A DNA stretch of 64,000 bases from Neoceratodus forsteri (Eukaryota; Chordata; Ceratodontiformes; Ceratodontidae). Position numbers and translations under genes: made by a program. Shown piece by piece: positions 1-10,082 of this stretch (position 1 is its first letter; each line of letters starts with the position of its first letter). Location: assembly GCA_016271365.2 (NCBI GenBank), contig CM057450.1:1800486967-1800550966 (forward strand), given 5' to 3'. The notes below the pieces were generated by a model, which saw only the letters and a list, made by a program, of their open reading frames with translations, made no database searches and was not told where the DNA came from.

Positions 1-780
1 GCACTGTTTGTGGCCTGGTGGGTGTATTTCAAGGACAAGGAGGCCCCGAAGGAGCCCATGACTCCAACGGACCCGTCTCCCAGTTCTTTTAAGGACCAGG
101 TTCCACCTAGGAAGACACCACCGTCAACTCCTAGGGAACCTACACCTCTACCAGCTGAGGCTGGTACTAGTCATCCTAAGACCTATGAGCCTCGGCCCTC
201 CTCCTCTCTGGATTCCAGTGAGTCAGGGGGATATTCCTCCTGCTATGACGATTCTGGAGATTTGGACCTGCAATCAGAACTGGAGGAGCCCAAGGACACC
301 CCGCGGTCTTCTTCAGATGACCCATCTTTCATGGATGTGATGAGACACATCCAGGTCCTTATGGTCTGGGATATTGAGGAAGTGGACCCCAAGCAGTGTT
401 GGCTAGCAATTTTCATCCTCCAGGAGTCCTTGCCTTTAGTGGTTCCCCCATTAAGTGACTCCTTCAAAGATGTCAGTAGGGCTGCTTGGAAGCACCCATC
501 CACCACACCGGTGACGTCCAAAATGGTAGATCACCTCTACAACACCGCAGTGGATGAAACTTTTTATGGGGAGCACCCGGAAGCTGATTCAGTCATTGTA
601 AATGCAACCCATGACCATTCGAAATGGCCCTGACATTTCATCTCTCAGCCTCCTGATAAGGGCTCTGGGCAGATAAACTGTTTTGGCTAAAAGGTCTGTT
701 CTTCCGCCACTTGTGCCATCCCCTTCCTAAACATAGTCCAAAGCAGATTGCACTCCAAACAGAGGAAGTCCATGCAAAAA
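1..780 (+). pseudogene. DIRS-like retrotransposon ORF1 (gag-like) fragment
   Basis: An open frame runs from 10 to 633. It opens with a Pro/Ser/Glu-rich low-complexity stretch and becomes more structured after about residue 100. Near its end, the segment around KMVDHLY and HPEADSVIV resembles the conserved C-terminal half of DIRS gag-like proteins. Past the stop, another frame at about 648-745 continues with PPDK and KVCSSAT-like motifs, which match the next conserved DIRS block (PPDK followed by a G(R)K-x-SSA motif). The frame is therefore shifted or stopped near 630. The 5' end lies outside the window and similarity fades near 780, where PLE-like sequence begins. No RT or tyrosine recombinase is attached. 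The family call rests on motif recall, not on a search. Confidence 0.6.
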
Positions 781-1560
781 TAAAGTAATTTGAAAAGCTT
801 TAATTCTTATTACTGAGTGTGAACACAACACTCTCTAGCTACCCCAGAGTTTCAGGTAACAACTCTTCCTCAGGGGGTGTGGTAACAAGAATTAAACATA
901 CAACTTATTTGTAGTGAGATAGGATCACATGACTTGCAGTAATTAATTACATAAATAACATTATAAAATAAAAACATGTATCCATCCATACTGCCAAATA
1001 ATCCTTCCTTATTGAAAAACATGCTGATTTAAACAAATATCCACATAACTCATTAAGAATTTACCTATAGTTAAAACGATTTGTATTCTCTTAAACGTTT
1101 TAAAGCAAACAGTCTACAATTAAACAAATAGAGTTTAAACTAGTGGTAAATTCCTAGAAGTACCAAAATATCCTTAATTAAATCAGAGTTGCAAGCAACA
1201 TTTTTCTTTTTTCTTTTTGTTGTTCAGAAGTGAGTAGTAACGATCTGCCAGTCCGTGCGATCAACCATACAGCTCCAGTTCATAGGCAAAGATACCAAAG
1301 AGCACTATAACTAAAAGGAAACAACAAAACACAGTGGTCAGATGTACTTTTTGCTCAAACTCTCTTTAGCACTCTCATAAAAATTAATTACGCATACAAT
1401 AATAATATATTAAATGAGAGAAACTTTTTTAGAGAGAGAAACACTTTTTTTTTTCTTTTAAAAAGAAAAACAATAGCAAAAAATATAAATTCAATTCAGA
1501 GAATGCTAATGTGAGACCATCATGGAACTCTATTGCCTACCAAAAGTGGTAAGGCACCAA
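780..1560 (-). other. AT-rich presumed PLE 3' region with hammerhead-like core
   Basis: No reading frame of note is present. On the minus strand, a CTGAGGA core (867-873) is followed 13 bases later by GAAAC (849-853). This is the order of the conserved core of a hammerhead ribozyme. The intervening stem II would have only two clear base pairs, and stem III is a possible ACTCT/AGAGT pairing. PLE terminal repeats are known to carry hammerhead motifs, which is the reason for assigning this stretch to the PLE. The remainder (about 900-1560) is AT-rich with T runs and nothing else I can identify. Confidence 0.35.
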
Positions 1561-1574
1561 TAAATGCAAAAATA

Positions 1575-2795
1575 ACATTTATGCTCGATATATCAGAAAG
1601 TCCACTTGGCCCACTCAGTCTGCCCATTTCCCTACCTATTGGATAAGCTGCAGATTCTAGTTAACCAACAGCCTACTTCCTGCAACCCCCCACTATAATT
1701 GCCTTATGTCTGTCCCATGCATGTTTGAATTCCCCCACTGTTTTAGACCCCACAACCTCTCCAGGAAGACGGTTCCATGCGTCCACTACTGTCTCTGTGA
1801 AAAAAAATGTCCTCATATTACCCCGAGCCATCCCCCCTCTATCTTTCAATTGTGCCCCCTTGTTCTTACACATCTCTTTTTCTGAAAGATGCTACCCTCC
1901 TGGACTTTGTTGATTCCCGTGAAGTACTTAAAAGTTTTCATCATGTCCCCCCTTTCCCTCCTTTCATCAATGGTATACATATTAAGCTCTCTGTCTCTCT
2001 TCATATGGTTTCTGATGTAGACCCTGCACCATTTTAGTTGCCCTCCTCTGGACTGCTTCCATCCCGTCTATGTCCTTGCGTAGATGAGGTCTCCAAACCT
2101 GCACGCAGTACTCCAGATGGGGTCTCACCAACTGTCTGTACAGAGGGATAACCACTTCCCTTTTTCTACTTGTGATGCCCCTCCCCATGCATCCCAGTAT
2201 CCCCCGGCTCTCCTTACTGACTTCTCACATTGCTTACCCACCTTCAGGTCATCTGATATGACTATACCCAGATCCCTTTCCATTATTGTTGTTGTTAGTA
2301 CCTCCCCTGCTATTGTGTACTCTTCTCCTGGGTTTTTGTTTCCCAGGTGCATTACTTTGCATTTAATCTAAGTTGCCATATGTCTGACCATTCCTCCAAC
2401 CTTGCCAAGTCCCTTCTCATCCTTTCTACCCCCCCTTGTGTATCACCTCTGTTACAGATCTTTGCTTCATCTGCAAAGAGGCATACCTTTTCTTCCAGAT
2501 CCTCTGCAATGTCACCTATAAAGACGTTAAAGAGGACTGGACCCAGTACTGAGCCCTGAGGTACTCCACTAGTAACCCCCCTTTCTTCGGAATGTGTTCC
2601 ATTCACTGTTGCCTTCTGTGTCCTGTTGTGCAGCCAGTTTGCTACCCAGGCTACCATCCTGGGACCCACTCCCAGGCTGGCTAACTTGATTATTAATCTT
2701 TTGTGCGGGACTGTGTCAAATGCCTTGCTAACGTCTAGGTAGGCCATATCCACAGCCCCTCCCTGGTCTATTACTTCGGTCATTCCCACCTCTGG
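1575..2795 (-). mobile_element. CR1-like LINE (copy A), 5'-truncated
   Basis: This is the 3' half of a CR1-clade LINE. The minus-strand frame 2789-2352 encodes the RT core, with YLDVSKAFD (motif A), [15 protein letters not shown] (motif B) and LFADEAKIC, where the usual FADD has become FADE. Further fragments (2352-2125, 2188-1982, 1873-1673) encode the thumb/C-terminal block with LVRPHLEYCVQVW, QRRATKM and FFFTETVVDAWNRLP, all hallmarks of CR1 ORF2. Several frameshifts separate these pieces. The 3' end near 1575 matches the tail region of the CR1 copies at 10612 and 40797. The copy lies inside the PLE. Confidence 0.9.
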
Positions 2796-2821
2796 TTAGT
2801 GCCCATACTAGACTGAATTCT

Positions 2822-3086
2822 TTATAAAAACACTTCTGACATCAAAACAACATTTCCACCTTTATCGGATTCTTTCACTACTATGCCTTCTACCTTTTGA
2901 AATTCATCTAGCATCTTTCTTTCAGCATCAGTTAAGTTTTTGTGTCCCCATAGATTAGTGTTATTAAATAGATTTTCCACATCTGACAGCACTAGTTTCT
3001 CAAAGATAATAATGGCTGGATTTTTGTACCTGAGGCACAAATGTTGATTTTCCTTTGAACTTCCCATTCCTTTGTATTATAGTTAC
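2822..3086 (-). pseudogene. PLE reverse transcriptase N-terminal fragment
   Basis: The frame 3067-2822 contains a block ending in SDKGGNVVLM, the conserved DKGG(N/A)VV motif at the start of Penelope RT. It is preceded by NLTDAERKMLDEF, which matches the typical NLT-x-EE/AERKAL spacer of PLEs. The frame stops at 2822, just before the CR1 insertion. On the 5' side it is separated from its upstream half by the palindromic elements at 3087-3527. Confidence 0.75.
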
Positions 3087-3361
3087 ATAATGTATGGTAG
3101 AACGCTGTTAACCTTAGGAAATCATCATTTCCTAAGGTTGTTAAACCATCGATGTGCCGTAGTAATGTTGTTAACCTATGGATGCTACGTCACATCAATA
3201 GGTTAACAACAGGGATCGGTCTGCGCATGTGCGCACTTTCTTTTACACTCGGGAACCGACGGATGCATGCAGCGGTAAGGGAAGGACTGAACAGCCGTGG
3301 TGGTGACTATGTTCCGAAAAGTAAGGAGCAGTTTTCCCTTTTTCTTGGGACCATACACTAT
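3087..3361. mobile_element. Palindrome-rich MITE-like element 1
   Basis: The element is bounded by a 12-bp near-perfect inverted repeat, ATAATGTATGGT (3087-3098) and ACCATACACTAT (3350-3361). Inside are two further perfect inverted repeats. One has 13-bp arms with a 4-base loop (3110-3122 / 3127-3139) and the other has 13-bp arms (3167-3179 / 3198-3210). A short GCGCATGTGCGC palindrome lies near 3222. It has no coding capacity. It interrupts the PLE reading frame, so it is an insertion. The superfamily is unknown and I could not settle the target duplication. Confidence 0.6.
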
Positions 3362-3366
3362 AAAAA

Positions 3367-3527
3367 ATAATGTATGGTCCTTCTATCGGCAACCGGTTAC
3401 TGTTAACCGTCTCGAGGTTGCCATGGCGATGTAAACCTCTCGGGCTTCACTCTCGAGGTTTACACGGTCGCCCTGGCAACCTCTCGACAGTTAACAGACC
3501 GGTTACCGATAGAGGACCATACATTAT
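3367..3527. mobile_element. Near-perfect 161-bp hairpin MITE (element 2)
   Basis: The whole segment folds back on itself. The left arm starts ATAATGTATGGTCC (3367-3380), and the reverse complement of the right end starts the same way from 3527. The two arms stay aligned for about 75 bases with only a few mismatches and small indels, closing near the GGCTTCACT loop (about 3450). It shares its terminal 12 bases with element 1 and lies 5 bases (an A run) from it. The two may be one composite or two tandem insertions of related foldback elements. Confidence 0.7.
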
Positions 3528-4022
3528 CCTCTATTACTTCATAATTTTCACCAATTTCCACTTCACCATAATGTCTCAAAAGTTCACCCAGCTCAGAGCA
3601 GTCAAGTAAACAGGCTTCTTCCGGATTTCTGAAAATTCCATTAGTGGGCCTGGTTGCTCAGAGTTGAGGATTTCCAAATCTTAGATCTCTTCTGTAAGTC
3701 CCGTATTTTGTCTGTTCTTCAAAAAAAAAAAATATTTTAATTTTCTAATTAATGTGTAACTGTCAGTTTTGATAATGAAAATGTCCACAGATGGGCTTGG
3801 GGAATAAGATAGGCCTCGTTCTAACACTTTAATTAAAGGTTCAGATAGCACAAGGTCAATCAGATTTATTTTAGTCTTTTGGTTTGGCTCTTTAAATTCC
3901 TCTTGGGTCTGTCCTTTACCCCTTACTCTTCTACCACCATGTGTCTTGCGTTTATATTTTCCTGGTTTCTTGCGGGTATTTGTTGCTGCTGGCCCCCAGC
4001 CTGCCCTCTCTGAACTAAACAA
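3528..4022 (-). pseudogene. PLE ORF central region
   Basis: The frame 4022-3681 begins with a basic stretch (KKPGKYKRKTHGGRR), then carries INLIDLVLSEPLIKVLERGLSYSPSP. This is the counterpart of the conserved N-(L/I)S..L...E...L.KGLSF.PT block found upstream of Penelope RT. The sequence continues in other frames to 3528, where the palindromic elements interrupt it. An A/T run near 3721-3733 falls where the frame decays. Confidence 0.7.
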
Positions 4023-4040
4023 ACTCTGGTCAGAGCTGAT

Positions 4041-6228
4041 ATGGCTGTGGAGAGCTTTTTGGGATGCTTTTACCCATTATTTCTAATGAATCTGCACAAT
4101 GCAGATCTGCTGAGAGGCAGTTTCAATGTGGTCTTCCTTTACACATTTTTACAATGTATTTTCCTAGACTATGTATGCTGATTGCTATATATTTAGCCTG
4201 GATATTTCACAGAAGAAATGGCATCTTAGTTTTTGGTGGTGGAGCACTGGCAATAGGACAATGGAATGTGTCGTACATAGGCACGAGCTGTGTGTGGGTG
4301 ATAACACACAGTGGCCATACACCTCGGGTGCTTGCATGTGGATCCATCATCCTGGTGCCGTTGCACTGCTCAGTGCAGGTGATGGCCGATGCTGTACCCA
4401 TTCACCCAGGCTCTGGAACAGGCATGTTACATCTGACCTACCATTCATTTGTACAATCGGGGAACCACGGACACATTTTCCATAACCTGGAGTGTACACT
4501 ACAAATGGCATTGCAGGATACTGCACCCCATGGCACCCAGGATACCTCAGCAGTCCAGAGGGTGGCATGTTACACAGGGGAATGGGGGAGAGTGTGGGCC
4601 TGCAGTGGTGTATAACAGCAGGGTGATACAGCATCAACAAGGAATGCATTGGAGGTATGTCAATTCCCTCTTACAGTTTGCCAGGGATATGTACACGGCT
4701 GCATACACTGGTGGTTCCACAGCTTGTGTAGTACCCTAATGCATGGTACAGCCACTTGGGTCATTCCGGAGTGCAGGACCCTGGCCCAGGTCCAGTGCAG
4801 TCAGTGACTGGCCATGGCAGGGTGTGGAGGGCAGTACCAGTCTTCACAACAGGGCAGGTATGGGGGGGGAGTGGGGGTGTCTACATAACTAGGTGGTGGG
4901 GGGGTCCTCTGTGCTATGGATATGGACTGTGGTTTCCTCTGGTGCGATTGGGTCCAGGGGGGCCCTACACTATGGAGCTCTTCAGGGATGGAGTTGGATC
5001 AGTTGGGGATGGGAGTGGGTACCTCTGGTCCACCAGGGCTGCCAAGCTACTGTGCACCTGTGTGCAGTTCCGCAGCCCACCTGTGGGTGGCTGGCTGGGT
5101 TAGGCAAGCTATTCATGGCCTAACTGTGGGCCACGCTGCTCTGGACTGCAAGGGGCACATTCCCACTGAGTATGCTGCAGGTGAAGCATGCATGGAACGC
5201 ACTCCTTGATCTGTATGGTTATTATTATTTGTGTGCACCCCTGACCCCATTCCCTATGACTGGGTACATCCTGCACATTTGAATTCATGCTGTGGTGCAT
5301 TGTTGGAGTTGACGGCTGTCTCCCTTTTCCGCTGGGATCGCTGGGCATCTCTTTGAATATGGGGGCCCTGGACTAGGCTACCCTGAAGAAATACATTATC
5401 AAAAATGGTAAAATCATGACCCCACTGAAAAATCTAATCTGGGACAACCTGAGTAAATGCAGTGCAAAAATGTGTAAATGAAGATCCCTGTGACAATGAG
5501 ATGTAGCATCTCACCTGCACTATCCAGGATACAAAATCTAGGATAAGAAATATTTAAAGGAAATCTACTCTAAACTTAACTTCACTGTGTTTACTGACAA
5601 AAACAAACAGTTTTGTTATCATTTTATAACATATTAGAATGCAGTATTTATTTTGAATGCTGTGGCCATGAGGATGGTGTGTACAGTGTGTGTGTTTACT
5701 GTAGCTCAGTATATTTTTTTCCCAAAAAGCATAGTAGAAAATGTTTGCTGATTGTTACATATTTAGTCTGGGTAGTTCACTGAAGACCTGGCATATGTCT
5801 GATATAGTGCTTATCAGATAGTGTCTTTGGAGGTTAAAAAAACAGTGTAAATTATAGATTTATTGGGAAAGGGTGACATTTATGAGGTATGAATCTTATT
5901 TGAAAGACAGTACATTCTCAAGTGAAACTAGTAGCAAGAAGCTGTTTAAATGATAAGTATTTAAATGTGTAAGTTGTTGCATTCCAAAGGGATTAAACAA
6001 CTCTCCAGTTTAATAGGCAACCAATATTTAACAAGCTGTTTCAGTTTTCTAATGGCATCTGAAAAGCAGCTTGGAGTTATGTCCCCAACATTCTTAACAG
6101 AAAGCAAGGGACTATTTTGTTTCAGTTGGCATGGAAGGATACATTGAAAAATCCCAAACATGTGTTCCACGATACTCCATTTTCCAGCTACAGATAGCAA
6201 GATGGCAGTAGGCTCCACCCACAGCCAT
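4041..6228. mobile_element. Unidentified about 2.2-kb insertion within the PLE
   Basis: This block separates the N-terminal (6280-7060) and central (3528-4022) parts of the PLE frame, so it is an insertion. Its approximate ends carry a perfect 10-bp inverted repeat, ATGGCTGTGG at 4041-4050 and CCACAGCCAT at 6219-6228, which could be terminal repeats. About 80 bases near 4145-4225 recur in direct orientation near 5735-5800. The stretch 4240-5380 is GC-richer than its surroundings, with no convincing protein. 5400-6220 is AT-rich, with a TG run near 5678-5695. I do not recognise the family, and non-autonomous DNA transposon or LTR remnant are both possible. Confidence 0.35.
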
Positions 6229-6279
6229 AAAAAGGACATTGTCTTGAGCTTCCAACTTGTTCACTTTAATTAATCACAA

Positions 6280-7060
6280 TTACTTCTTTGTTGATGGATA
6301 CTGTTTTTTTTTTTTTACCAGAATTATTGTTTTGTGTGCTATTGTTACTGGGCTTGGCTCTATCTCTCCAGTTCCTGAATCTTTGTCTGCTGTTAGATCT
6401 TCCCCATCTCTGTAGGCTTTTTGAACTTTGGGGGCACCTGAAGACTGCTCTCCTCTCAAAATCACCAGAGTCTCTCTGTAATTTTGTTTGCTTTTGTTTC
6501 TTTAAATTGCCCTCTGCTTTATTAGTATTCAGGGCATATTTTTTTGCTAAGCTGTGGAAAGTCTCTATGTTTTTAAGCTTTTAAAGGCCTTGTATTTTTT
6601 CTATTTCTTGTTCTATTAGATGGAGATCTCTTTCATCTTTTCTAATTAAAGCTTTCATGTAGGCATTTGTGCAGTCTGTGCTTGCCTGTTCCCACTCTGC
6701 TTTCAGGACTGGGTCATCAAATCCACATGCAGGTTCTTTATCTATCCTTAATCCAAGTGGTAACCAACCCTGCTCCAAATTCTGCTCAAGAGAGATTTTA
6801 TTATAATATTTTGTCAGTTCTTTTATTCTCAGTCTTTCAAGTTGTAAGAATGAAGATTTTATCTCACTCTGTTCTGCATTGTTAGCTCCGTCCTGGTTGA
6901 AAATGTGAATTTCCCTCTGCATCGTAAAGTTGCAGCACAGTCCTTCAAACAATTTAAAAATGTCTTCCTCCTCTGACTCTCCTGAGTCAGTCATGGCAAA
7001 CCCCACCTCGGCTTCGTTGTCCGCCATAATGTTAGATTGGCTCCTTTCACCCATTCCCAC
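6280..7060 (-). pseudogene. PLE ORF N-terminal region
   Basis: The frame 7060-6581 (159 aa) opens with an acidic stretch (SGESEEEDIFKLFE). It then carries PLGLRIDKEP and KAEWEQASTDCTNAYMK, which correspond to the conserved PRGLRI...EW...L..CS...M block near the start of vertebrate PLE proteins. It ends in a helical IRKDERDLHLIEQEIEKIQ segment. A frameshift or stop near 6581 leads into a second piece (6465-6280). The Met at 7060 is a plausible start, with AT-rich leader sequence upstream. Confidence 0.7.
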
Positions 7061-7369
7061 TTTCAGAATAATAAAAGCTTTTTATTCGAGGTCACCAAAC
7101 AGGAAGAAGAAAGAGAGATGTTGACTGTGGAACTTTCACAAGTGTGATAAAGCTTATAAGACCAAACCTCAAAGTCAAAGTTGCTGGTTGAACAGATCAG
7201 TGGGATGCCCGGTCCGTTCATTCACTGAATAAGAGCTTCGGTCGTCTTCTGGGTAAACGATTCCCAATTATTTTGCATATTAAAGTACATGTTGATAACA
7301 GAATACTCCTTTTGGAGGCCAGCTGCACTCATGAAAAAGCCACATGAACAAATGGAAAGTTATTTATTT
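7061..7369 (-). other. PLE 5' leader and junction
   Basis: This is non-coding sequence upstream of the PLE start. On the minus strand at about 7215-7245, a CAGAAGA...CGAAGC arrangement resembles a decayed hammerhead core of the type found in PLE terminal repeats. The sequence becomes unassignable between about 7300 and 7369, where the SINE begins. Confidence 0.3.
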
Positions 7370-7548
7370 ATTTAGTTTTTGTTGACCAGGTATGTGCACT
7401 AGACAAATCCTACCTATTTTCAGGCATGACCTGGCGGAGGGGGATACAGATGAATGCCAACTGACCTTGAACCAGATTAAGCTGTTGGTGGTATTTTTTT
7501 CGTGAATGAGGGAAATTTGGCCAGGACACCGGGGAAATTCCCCTATTC
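7370..7548 (-). repeat. tRNA-derived SINE, 3' portion (left of the Tx1 insertion)
   Basis: Read on the minus strand, this continues the SINE body at 15318-15595 after the Tx1-like insertion. It runs through GGGGAATTTCCCCGGTGTCC and CTGGCCAAATTTCCCTCA into a tail ending near the TTATTTATTTA block (about 7363-7375). The order matches a vertebrate SINE type whose central region contains the same CCCCGGTGTCCTGGCC motif. The last 14 bases (7535-7548) are duplicated at 15318-15331. Confidence 0.65.
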
Positions 7549-7588
7549 ACCAGTGGGGGAACTTTTGTCATCCTGGTCATTGGCCAAG

Positions 7589-10043
7589 ATGGTGGAACCC
7601 ATGGATTCTGGAGGTGGAGGGGAGTGTGTGCTGAATGCTGAAGCTACGGAGTTGGCCTCCTCCCCTGCTTTAGCTTTGCTAGAGGCTTCCTCTGACATTA
7701 TTCCTGATGCTATGGATGTTGCACATATTGGACTTTCTACAGTTTGTTCTGGGGCTGGTTTTCCACCTGCTTCTACTGTTTGTCCTGCTGGTTCTAGTTG
7801 TTCTCCTGTGTCTTCTGTTGGACTGGTGCCTGCTGCCCTGCATACGGAGCTTTTGAATTACAGACCTTTTTCCTCTCAGTGCGATTATTTGTGGGCGCTT
7901 CTGGCAGAAGAGCACCGTGAGTCGCAAACAAGTTTGCAGGACCCTGTTTTGGATATTTTTCCTACGGATTGTACCAGGCCAGTGGTACTGTCCTCTGCTA
8001 AATCCTGCGCTCAGTCTGGAACTGGAACGTCATCAGAACGTCTGCCTATGGGAAGCACGGTTTCTCTGGAACCTATCGAACGGCCGCTTTCTGACGAGGT
8101 GGTACGACATTTGGAGCTTCCTTTGTGTACAGGTACTGTGTGTTCTGCTGGATTGAATGTTCATTCTTCTTTTTGTGTGGATGGGATGGGCTCTGGGGCT
8201 CCTGCTCAGAATTTTTCTCCTGTTTCAAAGATTTCTGCAGTTTCGCCTGCCGACCCACTCTGTGTTATGGATGCCGCTATGGATGTACAAGTTCCTGAAG
8301 TAAATCGCCCTGATTATGACCAAAATGTCTTGATAACTGGCAGGACTGTGGCTGAAGCCGTAACAGCGGCTGGCTGGGTTAAGTCGGCCCCTGATCTGCT
8401 TTGGGTTTCTCCTCCTCGGCCTGAAGACGCTATATATGACCCTTTGGCCTTTTCTTCCTCTCTGGAATTGACTGACTCCCCAGTATTGGTTTCTGCAGCT
8501 GCGGTTGCACCCTGTGTTCCCCACGACCTATGTCTCTTTCCCCTACTGTTAATGCCCCTGTGTCGGAGCCTCCATCTGGTATTCCTGTTTCGGACCCTGA
8601 CGAGTCTGCCCCCCCCTCCCCCAAGAGCCTTAACCTCATGATGTTCCTGAGCCTGGGGTTTCTCGAGGTCCCAGTAGACCTTCTCAGAAGACATATACTG
8701 GTCTCTTTCACACGCCTCCTGAACCTGCTAAATGCGGGAATGCTGTTTGCCTCAAATATAAAGAGGGTTTGGACTCCTTTCCAGATCTCATTCATGTGGG
8801 TAGTACCTTGATGAAAGATGGTATGGGCTGTTTGGTTCAGAAAATTTATGCCCTTATTCATACCTCTGGGGATCCTAATTTTGATTACACTTTTAAGACT
8901 GCTGCTGGACTGGAACTCTTTTGGGAATGTTATCAATCTGTTAAACGCAATCCGGACTGGTCTGCGTTTTCGATGATTCCTTTGACCAAGCCTGCTTATC
9001 ACATGATTACTGTGTTATTTAAGAATGAAGGTGTTTCCATTTCTGACATTCTGTTTTGGTTAAGATCTAAATGTTCTGTGCTTGCCATTTTTGATCCAGT
9101 AATGGATTCTGAGGATATCTGGACGGGGGAGTGGCGCATCCAGGTACGGCTTCCTATGGAGAAGGGGGTCATTCAACATCTGCCTAGTTGTTTTTATTTG
9201 GGGAGAGACTGTGGTTTTCTCTTTTATGCTGGACAGCCTCATTCTTGCTTCCGGTGCAGAGCCCATACTCATTTAAGCAGCGCTTGTGATAAAATGAAAT
9301 GCTCGCTGTGTGGAGGGATCGGTCATGTGGCCTTGTCCTGTCAAACCCCTATAAGCTGTAATCTTTGCGATGAGACTTCTCACACTTTCAAGGATTGTTC
9401 CTGGGCCTCCTATAATGCTGAGGGTGCTGGTTCTGATATGGATGATGACTCTTCTGCAAAGCAGCATGATGAGGCGTCCTACTCCAAGGATTCTTCTCCT
9501 CAGCCTGATCCCCAATGTCCATCCCCTTCTCTGGCAATTGTTTCTCCTTTAGTGTCACCTCAGGTGCATGATCCCTCTCCTCCTCTGGATCTTGCCAAGC
9601 ACCCCATTCCTGTGGTTCCTCCTCTGGTGGAAGATGCATTGGCAGTTGTTGATACTGCCTTTTCTTCACAGGTTTCTGTAGCAGCTCATGCTGCTTCTGT
9701 TCCTATGTTGCCTTCTGTCCCTTTCACATCTCAAACCCCTGCTGTGTCTCCTCCACTGACGGAGGAATGGGTACAACAAAAATCCAGGCGACTAACGCAC
9801 AGTGCCTCCCAGAAATTGGGATTGGGTTTGATTGACATCAGTGATTCTGATATTGGCCTTCAAAACAGATTTCTTCCCTTGACCAAACGTAAACAATGGG
9901 AGGAGGAAGATGGGGATTCTGATTCCTTATCCAGGATTTCCTCTCAACCTGAAAACATTACTGATTCTGAACTTTCCCCTCAGGATTCCAAAGAGGGAGC
10001 AAGAAGAAAAAAAATCCAAACGTCTTGCTGGAAAGGTTTCTAA
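7589..10043 (+). pseudogene. Tx1-like ORF1 (CCHC RNA-binding protein), frameshifted
   Basis: The likely start is ATG 7589 (MVEPMDSG), just inside the element. The longer open frame from 7502 reads through the upstream SINE. The N-terminal frame runs to 8641 and is Ser/Pro/Val-rich. A frameshift between about 8640 and 8770 moves coding to the frame ending at 10043. That half contains a structured region (about 8770-9240), then three knuckles of the form CX2CX4HX4C (CFRC..., CSLC..., CNLC...) at about 9246-9398. An acidic/Ser-Pro-rich tail follows. By analogy with Tx1 ORF1p, it should bind element RNA in the RNP. Confidence 0.8.
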
Positions 10044-10082
10044 GGCACCACCCTCTGTTATTTTGGATCCTCCTAACATCTG

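Larger units (their letters stand above)
780..7300 (-). mobile_element. Penelope-like element (PLE), broken by three insertions
   Basis: Three coding pieces on the minus strand appear in the order expected of a PLE ORF: an N-terminal block (7060-6280), a central block (4022-3528) and the start of the RT domain (3067-2822). Between them lie an unidentified 2.2-kb insertion (4041-6228) and two palindromic elements (3087-3527). A CR1 (1575-2795) sits downstream of the RT start. The rest of the RT and the GIY-YIG endonuclease are not seen on either side of that CR1, so they were probably deleted. AT-rich sequence at 780-1560 is read as the PLE 3' region, because it carries a hammerhead-like core near 849-873. 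The 5' boundary near 7300 is approximate. Confidence 0.65.

Noticed and set aside
3721..3733. A-run as a poly(A) tail of a retrogene
   Set aside because: It lies within the PLE coding block with no insertion boundary or duplication. It is more likely slippage that broke the frame.
4064..5209. Several plus-strand open frames of 95-183 codons as genes
   Set aside because: They overlap in all frames in a GC-rich stretch, are rich in Trp/Cys/His without domain logic, and none continues past the block.
7502..7588. Upstream extension of the Tx1-like ORF1 to a Met at 7502
   Set aside because: This part reads through the SINE and the target duplication (7535-7548), so it belongs to the target site and not the element. 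ATG 7589 is the better start.
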